The position numbers were made by a program, and so were the translations under genes. The notes under the pieces are model-generated. The model was not told the DNA's origin and did no database searches. It saw only the letters and a list, made by a program, of their open reading frames with translations. Source: JABDII01 sp963815325 (GTDB taxonomy: Bacteria > Gemmatimonadota > Gemmatimonadetes > Gemmatimonadales > GWC2-71-9). From it: DNA of 64,000 bases. Location of the stretch: the NCBI GenBank assembly GCA_963815325.1, contig CAWFGG010000005.1, positions 62,001 through 126,000 of the forward strand, in the 5' to 3' direction. The number at the start of each line of letters is the position of its first letter. The stretch's first letter is position 1. Positions 59,381 to 64,000 of the stretch are shown here, piece by piece.

Positions 59381-60094
59381 ATGCGCTACTTCGCTGCTGG
59401 TCTCGTTCTGCTCGCACTCACTGCTCCAGGCCCGGCCAACGCCCAGACGGGCCACGACCCGAGCCACTCGCCGTACCGCGACATCCGTCACGGCCATTCC
59501 CTTGTTGCCACCGTCGGACGCATTGGCGGAGACGGCGGGTCGCTCGGGCTGGGACCAAACAGCGGCACGGTCTACGGCCTGCGATACGACATCCGCCTGA
59601 GCGGCCCGATCCAATTCGGCTTCTCGGTGGGCAATGGCGACCTGGAGCGCCTGATCCAGGATCCGGATGACAGCGTCGCGACGCGGACCACGGGCCCCGT
59701 CTCGCAATCGGTCACGTTCGCTGAAGTAGCGCTGCAGTTCAACCTGACCGGCGCCAAGACCTGGCGCGGGTTGGCACCGTACTTCGGCGGGTCCGCCGGC
59801 TTTGCACTCGGGAGTTCCGTGCCGGCCGATACCACGGGCTACGAGTTCGGCAACAAGATCTATTTGGCGCCCACTGTGGGGCTGCGCTACTTCATCACCG
59901 GGGGCTTGCACATCCGAGCGGAAGCCCGCGCGCTCTTCTGGAAACTGAGCTATCCCCAGTCCTTCGCGGAGGAGCCGGACTTGGAGCCAGGCACCGCGTC
60001 CGACCCCAACGCCCTGAGATCGGCCGGGAAGCTCGACGAGTGGACCAACAGCTCCTGGCTCCTGGTCGGGCTGGGATTCACCTTTTCGCTCTGA
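59381..60094 (+). CDS. outer-membrane beta-barrel protein (opacity-like)
   Basis: 237 residues. Signal peptide (MRYFAAGLVLLALTAPGPANA). The mature part has alternating beta-strands ending in aromatic residues (LRYDIRLSGPIQFGFSVGNG, GLRYFITGGLHIRAEARALFWK) and a C-terminal LLVGLGFTFSL strand ending in leucine, as expected for a barrel. Function unknown; it may be cotranscribed with gpmI (4-bp gap). The next gene follows after 2 bp. Confidence 0.75.
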   Translation: MRYFAAGLVLLALTAPGPANAQTGHDPSHSPYRDIRHGHSLVATVGRIGGDGGSLGLGPNSGTVYGLRYDIRLSGPIQFGFSVGNGDLERLIQDPDDSVATRTTGPVSQSVTFAEVALQFNLTGAKTWRGLAPYFGGSAGFALGSSVPADTTGYEFGNKIYLAPTVGLRYFITGGLHIRAEARALFWKLSYPQSFAEEPDLEPGTASDPNALRSAGKLDEWTNSSWLLVGLGFTFSL

Positions 60095-60096
60095 CG

Positions 60097-60519
60097 ATGG
60101 CCGTCTCGCTGACTCGTACTGTCGAGTTCACAGCCACCCATCGGTACTTCCGTCCCGACTGGACCGCAGAACAGAACGAGCAAGCGTTTGGTGCGCTCGG
60201 CCGGGAGCCCGGACACAGCCACATCTATCGCTGCTCCGTCACCGTCTCCGGTCCCTTCGATCCCGTGTCCGGGGGCGTCATGGATCTCGCCGCATTAGAT
60301 CCCATCATCGCGGAAGAGGTCGTGGCTCGGTTCGACGGGCGCCATCTCAATCTGGATGTCCCCGAGTTTGCCTACGGCAAGACGCTGCCGACCTGCGAGG
60401 CCGTGGCCGACCTCGTCTTTCGGCGCATCGCGCCGCGCCTACCCCGCACCGTGACGCTCGAGCGAGTGCGTGTCGCGGAGGATGCCACTCTCCATGCCGA
60501 TCGAACCGGACCGGCCTGA
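60097..60519 (+). CDS. PTPS/QueD-like protein lacking the usual catalytic cysteine
   Basis: 140 residues of the 6-pyruvoyl-tetrahydropterin synthase fold. Zinc-type histidines H15, H40 and H42 are present (TATHRYF and GHSHIY). The family's catalytic cysteine, normally four to six residues before the HxH pair, is absent (the loop reads FGALGREPGHSH). The RHLNLD and PTCEAVADLVF segments agree with the family. So the fold is clear but QueD or PTPS activity is doubtful. It starts a co-directional run leading into fdhD and the molybdenum-cofactor genes. Confidence 0.75.
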   Translation: MAVSLTRTVEFTATHRYFRPDWTAEQNEQAFGALGREPGHSHIYRCSVTVSGPFDPVSGGVMDLAALDPIIAEEVVARFDGRHLNLDVPEFAYGKTLPTCEAVADLVFRRIAPRLPRTVTLERVRVAEDATLHADRTGPA

Positions 60520-61270
60520 GATCCGCCGACCGGTCAAGCGAGGCGGCCGGATGGCCTCGCACGCCGTGGTGGAAGAGGTGGCGGTCTGGCTCGAAATCAA
60601 CCGCGTGCCGGCGGTGACCTGGATGTGCACTCCCGACATGTTGGAGGAACTCGCGATCGGGTGGTTGCACGGTGAGGGATACATCGACAGCCTCGACCAG
60701 GTGCGGCTCCGCCCGTGCGCCACCGATCTCGGGTTCTGGGCCGAGATACCGGAGGACCTGGTGGCACGGGTGGCGGCCGAGGGTCGGCGCCCGGTGCTGG
60801 CATCGGGATGCGGCGCCGTGGCAACCTTCTTAGCGGACCCCGCCGCGGTCGCGACAGGGCCCAGCCGGGGGGAGCCGCCGGCCGTCGATCGTTTCCGCGA
60901 GCTGTTCAAGTCTCTCTTCACGCTGGGAGAGCGCTACCGTGAGACCGGCGGCATACACTCCGCCGGTCTCACCGATGGAAAGGAGCTGCTCAGCCACGCC
61001 GAGGATATCGGCCGACACAACGCGGTCGACAAGGTCGTGGGTGCGGCCTTCCTGGCCGGCCGTGCCGTCGCGGGGCACGGGCTCCTGGTGACCGGTCGGA
61101 TCTCGGCCGAGCTGGCCTACAAGGCCGCTCGCGCCGGCCTGGTGTACGTGGCAACGCCGTCGGTGCCATCATCGCTGGCGGTTGAGATCGCCGAGCGCGT
61201 GGGTATGATCCTGGTAGGTCGAGCCGTGAGCGGCCAGCCGCAGCTTCACGGTGCCAACCGGAGTTCCTAG
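60482..61270 (+). CDS. fdhD: FdhD-like sulfurtransferase for formate dehydrogenase
   Basis: 262 residues from ATG 60482; starts at GTG 60470 or ATG 60494 are also possible, and all overlap the end of the PTPS-like gene by 26-50 bp. Family regions: CTPDMLEELAIGWLHGEGYI, ASGCGAVATF, ETGGIHSAGL, AEDIGRHNAVDKVVG and TGRISAELAYKAARAG. FdhD transfers sulfur to the molybdenum cofactor for formate dehydrogenase. The Cys pair of some homologues appears as a single cysteine here. Confidence 0.93.
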   Translation: MPLSMPIEPDRPEIRRPVKRGGRMASHAVVEEVAVWLEINRVPAVTWMCTPDMLEELAIGWLHGEGYIDSLDQVRLRPCATDLGFWAEIPEDLVARVAAEGRRPVLASGCGAVATFLADPAAVATGPSRGEPPAVDRFRELFKSLFTLGERYRETGGIHSAGLTDGKELLSHAEDIGRHNAVDKVVGAAFLAGRAVAGHGLLVTGRISAELAYKAARAGLVYVATPSVPSSLAVEIAERVGMILVGRAVSGQPQLHGANRSS

Positions 61271-61272
61271 CA

Positions 61273-61683
61273 GTGGGGGTCGCGCCCGATATCGCGGCGG
61301 CACTTCGCGCGGCGCGCCGAATCGCCGTGGTCGGCTTGAGTCCGAAGCCCTGGCGGCCCAGCCATGGCGTGGCCAAATACCTTCAGGCTCAGGGTTACGT
61401 GATCGTCCCAGTCCATCCGGCAGGCGGGGTGATCTTGGGGCAACCGGTGCATGCCACCCTGAGGTCGGCCCGGACGGCGGGCCCGATCGATATCGTGAAT
61501 ATCTTCCGACGATCGGCCGCGGTGGGAGACCTGATCGACGAATGTGTTGCCGTCATGCCCCGACTCGTCTGGATGCAAGTAGGGGTCTCGCACACGGAGG
61601 CCGCCCGCCGCTTCGAGGAGGCCGGGATTCTCGTGGTCATGAACCGCTGCATCGCGGTTGCCCACCGTCACTTGGGGGAATGA
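61273..61683 (+). CDS. YccU-like CoA-binding protein
   Basis: 136 residues. Rossmann-type CoA-binding domain (IAVVGLSPKPWRPSHGVAKYL, VIVPVHPAGGVILGQPVHATL, DIVNIFRRSAAVGDLIDECV, VWMQVGVSHTEAARRFEEAG). Function unknown. GTG 61273 is 2 bp after fdhD; its TGA overlaps the ATG of the next gene. Confidence 0.9.
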   Translation: MGVAPDIAAALRAARRIAVVGLSPKPWRPSHGVAKYLQAQGYVIVPVHPAGGVILGQPVHATLRSARTAGPIDIVNIFRRSAAVGDLIDECVAVMPRLVWMQVGVSHTEAARRFEEAGILVVMNRCIAVAHRHLGE

Positions 61684-62465
61684 TGCCTGCACGAGTCCTC
61701 ATTGTCTGCGCAAGCCTTCTCGCACTCGCCCAGCCACTCGCCGCCCAGCGCGAGGCCGACCAGGCCACCCTCGTCTTTTCCCTCGCCGGTGCGTTCTCAG
61801 GCTCCGCCGACCTCTGGGCCGTTCAGAACCAGCCGGTGTTCCGGACCCAAACGGCAGACACGTTCGCGCTCGGCCGCAAGCGCTCATCCGGTCTCGGCGT
61901 CTTCATGGCCGGCATCTACTTCTTCAAGCCGAACTTCGGGATTGCCGGCGAAGCGTTCTTTCTCGGCGGCGGTTTCGAAGATTCGTGCCGTCACACCTTC
62001 CAAACCGGAAGCGCGGAAGCGGTCACGCTGTGCAACGGTATCAACGGCAGCTCGAAATCCGCTAACGCCGTCATCCTGAGCGCAGGACCGGTCCTTCGCT
62101 TCAATACCCGGAAGACGATCAAGCCCTATGTTCGCGCCAATGTGGGCCTCCAGATCGGCGGACGAAGCTCTGTCGAGTTGTCCGGCCGGGTCACCACCGA
62201 CTTTTTCAGTGTCGTCTATGACGACCCGGACCAACGCAACATTTCGCTTGCACTCGCGGCCGCGGTCGGCATGACGGCCAGCCTCGGCCCCGGATACCAG
62301 CTGCGCTGGGAGCTCCGTGACAATTACGTCGGCTACGACCGGGTCACCGGGCCGACGGCCCGTGACGGTCTGTCTCCCGCCCGCGAGTTGGACTACAAGC
62401 ATGTCTGGAGCTTCGTGCTCGGGGTGGATATCGTGCTCGAGCGCCGGAGAGGCCGACGGTACTGA
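61683..62465 (+). CDS. outer-membrane beta-barrel protein embedded in the molybdenum-cofactor run
   Basis: 260 residues from ATG 61683 behind GGGGG; an ATG at 61680 is also possible. Signal peptide (MPARVLIVCASLLALAQPLA). Beta-barrel pattern with VFMAGIYFFKPNFGIAGEAF, SAGPVLRFNTRKTIKPYVRA and ends in a WSFVLGVDIVLERR region. It lies between fdhD/YccU and mobA in the same direction, with an overlapping start, but nothing in it suggests a cofactor role. Confidence 0.75.
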   Translation: MPARVLIVCASLLALAQPLAAQREADQATLVFSLAGAFSGSADLWAVQNQPVFRTQTADTFALGRKRSSGLGVFMAGIYFFKPNFGIAGEAFFLGGGFEDSCRHTFQTGSAEAVTLCNGINGSSKSANAVILSAGPVLRFNTRKTIKPYVRANVGLQIGGRSSVELSGRVTTDFFSVVYDDPDQRNISLALAAAVGMTASLGPGYQLRWELRDNYVGYDRVTGPTARDGLSPARELDYKHVWSFVLGVDIVLERRRGRRY

Positions 62466-62541
62466 CCAGCCCGACGGTATCCGGCTCTCCACCAGCGGCT
62501 GAGCGCTCCCGCCAGCCGTCCGTTTTGCGGTCTTTCACAGC

Positions 62542-63186
62542 ATGTCTCCCCAACGCCGCGTGAGCGAACCCCGGCCGGTCAGAGGCGCGATCCTCGCGGG
62601 GGGCGGAGCCACCCGGTTCGGTGGGACGCCCAAGGGCCTGGAACAGGTCGGCGGGCGCCGCGTCATCGACCGATTGGTGGACGCGTTCATCCAGGGAATC
62701 GGGGAGCCGCCGCTGCTCGTGGCCAACGCGCCCGAGGCTTCAGCCTGGTGCCCCGGCATCCGCGTCGTCCGGGATCTGATCCCGGGAGCGGGGTCCCTCG
62801 GAGGACTCTATACCGCGGTCGAGGAAGCGCCCGCGCCGGTGGTCTGCGTCGCCTGGGACATGCCGTTCGTTCCGCCCGGGCTCATTGCGGCCCTGGCCGA
62901 GGCGGTGGGCGAGGCCGACGCGGTGCTGCCGGCCAGCGCGGGCCGGCGCGGCGTCGAGCCACTCTGCGCGGCATACGGCCCGGGCTCCGCAGGGCCCATG
63001 CACGAGCGGATCGTGGCGGGCGACTTTCGCGCCATCGCCTTCCATGAATCCGTGCGAGTCAGTATCCTCTCCATGGACACCATCCGGCGCTTTGGGGACC
63101 CGGCAGTGCTCTTCTTCAACGTCAACACCCCCGAGGACCTCATCAAGGCAGACCGCTTGTGGCAGCAACGCGCATCATCTCGATAA
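62542..63186 (+). CDS. mobA: molybdenum cofactor guanylyltransferase MobA
   Basis: 214 residues. Nucleotidyltransferase N-terminus AILAGGGATRFGGTPKGLE, and DLIPGAGSLGGLYTAV, VVCVAWDMPFVPPG and NVNTPEDLIKAD. It adds GMP to molybdopterin. The last bases overlap mobB by 28 bp. Confidence 0.93.
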   Translation: MSPQRRVSEPRPVRGAILAGGGATRFGGTPKGLEQVGGRRVIDRLVDAFIQGIGEPPLLVANAPEASAWCPGIRVVRDLIPGAGSLGGLYTAVEEAPAPVVCVAWDMPFVPPGLIAALAEAVGEADAVLPASAGRRGVEPLCAAYGPGSAGPMHERIVAGDFRAIAFHESVRVSILSMDTIRRFGDPAVLFFNVNTPEDLIKADRLWQQRASSR

Positions 63187-63692
63187 TTGGGCAAAAAGGC
63201 TCGGGCAAAACCACGCTGGCGATTACCCTCGCGGCGGAGTACGTCCGCCGTGGCAAACGGGTGATGAGCATGAAGCACGCCCACCACCCTGCCCTGGTCG
63301 ATCGCGAAGGCACGGATAGTTACCGGCACTTTCACGAGGGCAAGGCGGAGCGCGTCGTTCTCGCCGCGCCGGAGACGCGAATCATCTTCGAGCGCACGTC
63401 CGACAATGCCGATCCCATCGCGCTCGCGACGCGCTATCTCGACGGCGCGGACATCGTGATTGCGGAAGGCTTCACCGCGTCGGTGCTCCCGAAGATCGAG
63501 GTGTACCGGCGGGTGATTTCCAATGCGCCCATCTACGACGCCACGTCCCCGGAAGCGGCCAATTGGATCGCCATCGTGACCGACGATGACGCGCTCGATG
63601 CAGAGTGTACCGTCCTTCGATTCCAGGACACGATGTGGCTCCAGCTGCTGGCCAACCTTGCATGGGACGGAGCCAGGGTTCTGACCCCGTGA
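63159..63692 (+). CDS. mobB: MobB, GTP-binding molybdopterin-guanine dinucleotide assembly protein
   Basis: 177 residues. Walker A GQKGSGKTTLAITLA, MSMKHAHHPALVDREGTDSYRH (the MobB His-rich switch), and IVIAEGFTASVLPKIEVYRR. GTG 63159 overlaps mobA by 28 bp, and its TGA overlaps the moeA GTG (GTGA). Confidence 0.93.
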   Translation: MAATRIISIIGQKGSGKTTLAITLAAEYVRRGKRVMSMKHAHHPALVDREGTDSYRHFHEGKAERVVLAAPETRIIFERTSDNADPIALATRYLDGADIVIAEGFTASVLPKIEVYRRVISNAPIYDATSPEAANWIAIVTDDDALDAECTVLRFQDTMWLQLLANLAWDGARVLTP

Positions 63693-64000
63693 CCCCTCTG
63701 GCGGCAGCCGAGGCCGCACTGCGAATCCTCGAGCACGTCGACCGGCAGCCGCCGCTTCGAAGCCCGCTCGACGACGCCCTCGGCAGCGTGCTGGCCGAAG
63801 ACATCGTGAGCCCCCTCGACATCCCCCCCTGGACCAATTCCGCCATGGACGGGTACGCGGCCCGCTCAGAGGACGTCCGCGGCGCAAGCGCGACACACCC
63901 GGTCCGCCTCCGTGTCGTCGAGCAGATTCCAGCCGGGCATTTCCCCGCTCGTGTCCTTGGCGCCGGCGAGTGCGCGCGCATCTTCACCGGGGCGCCGCTC
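63689..64000 (+). CDS. moeA: molybdopterin molybdenumtransferase, 5' part (gene leaves the window)
   Basis: The first 104 residues are visible. Typical MoeA N-terminus: ALGSVLAEDIVSPLDIPPW, NSAMDGYAARSEDV, and the IPAGHFPARVLGAGECARIFTGAP region. It inserts molybdate into adenylated molybdopterin. GTG 63689 overlaps mobB. The rest is beyond the right edge. Confidence 0.93.
   Translation, partial: MTPLAAAEAALRILEHVDRQPPLRSPLDDALGSVLAEDIVSPLDIPPWTNSAMDGYAARSEDVRGASATHPVRLRVVEQIPAGHFPARVLGAGECARIFTGAPL

Noticed and set aside
60046..60096. Upstream start for the PTPS-like gene inside the barrel gene
   Set aside because: The ATG at 60097 directly follows the barrel stop and gives the normal family N-terminus.

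Overview
The window is 64 kb of GC-rich, densely packed bacterial chromosome from a diderm. It carries outer-membrane beta-barrels, NosD- and HtrA-type envelope proteins and a Tat-exported phosphoesterase. Gene content and style (trig-clpP-clpX-engB, a FHA-GAF-adenylate cyclase, a UbiA/UbiD/UbiX/MenG quinone cluster, many GTG starts, and stop/start overlaps such as TGATG, GTGA and ATGA) are what I would expect from a Gemmatimonadota-like lineage. That assignment is pattern recognition only; no rRNA gene is present to confirm it. I see no insertion sequence, prophage or CRISPR array.

Layout. 1-3.0 kb: tail of a large TPR-like protein, a small secreted protein and a soluble Ser/Thr kinase. 3.2-9.7 kb: the most distinctive region, a TetR-type regulator followed by a compact bacterial-microcompartment (BMC) operon. 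It encodes an RpiB-like isomerase with a long N-terminal extension, deoxyribose-phosphate aldolase DeoC, a CsoS1D-like tandem BMC-T, BMC-H, BMC-P, a PduP-type CoA-acylating aldehyde dehydrogenase, a second BMC-T and two more BMC-P proteins. This is a sugar-phosphate-utilising (SPU-like) metabolosome. DeoC would split deoxyribose-5-phosphate into glyceraldehyde-3-phosphate and acetaldehyde, the dehydrogenase would turn the aldehyde into acetyl-CoA, and the convergent neighbour tpiA could take up the triose phosphate. 9.7-17.1 kb: tpiA, rhomboid, dnaK, an HtrA/DegP protease, a CaCA antiporter and a Tat phosphoesterase. 17.3-17.7 kb: tRNA-Leu(UAG) followed by three tandem repeats of about 90-96 bp, each ending in a copy of the tRNA 3' end.

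17.9-22 kb: tig-clpP-clpX-engB proteostasis cluster. 22-30 kb: lipoprotein, hexapeptide acyltransferase, NosD-like beta-helix, Nudix hydrolase, a PilB/GspE ATPase whose receiver domain lies out of frame, an outer-membrane protein and a divergent possible lipoprotein. 30-43 kb: FHA-GAF-cyclase, maf-dtd-aminotransferase-fold gene, glmS-glmM, a trans-sulfuration enzyme, M48 peptidase-purD-mutM-GIY-YIG nuclease. 43-48 kb: menG-ubiD (split in two frames)-ubiA-ubiX-phosphodiesterase, probably the late steps of menaquinone synthesis. 47.8-51.4 kb: ECF sigma factor, zinc-motif anti-sigma candidate and two envelope/adhesin-like proteins. 51.4-56.7 kb: SAM hydrolase-like, Mrp, Nfu, NrnA-type DHH phosphoesterase, guaB, a small conserved-looking protein. 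56.8-64 kb: SH3-repeat protein, gpmI, a beta-barrel, then a tightly overlapped molybdenum-cofactor run (PTPS-like, fdhD, CoA-binding protein, outer-membrane protein, mobA, mobB, moeA) that leaves the window.

Most interesting items: the BMC operon with its modified RpiB, the tRNA-derived tandem repeat with compensatory base changes, the UbiD gene split by a minus-one frame change on a perfect Shine-Dalgarno sequence, and the PilB-receiver frame break.
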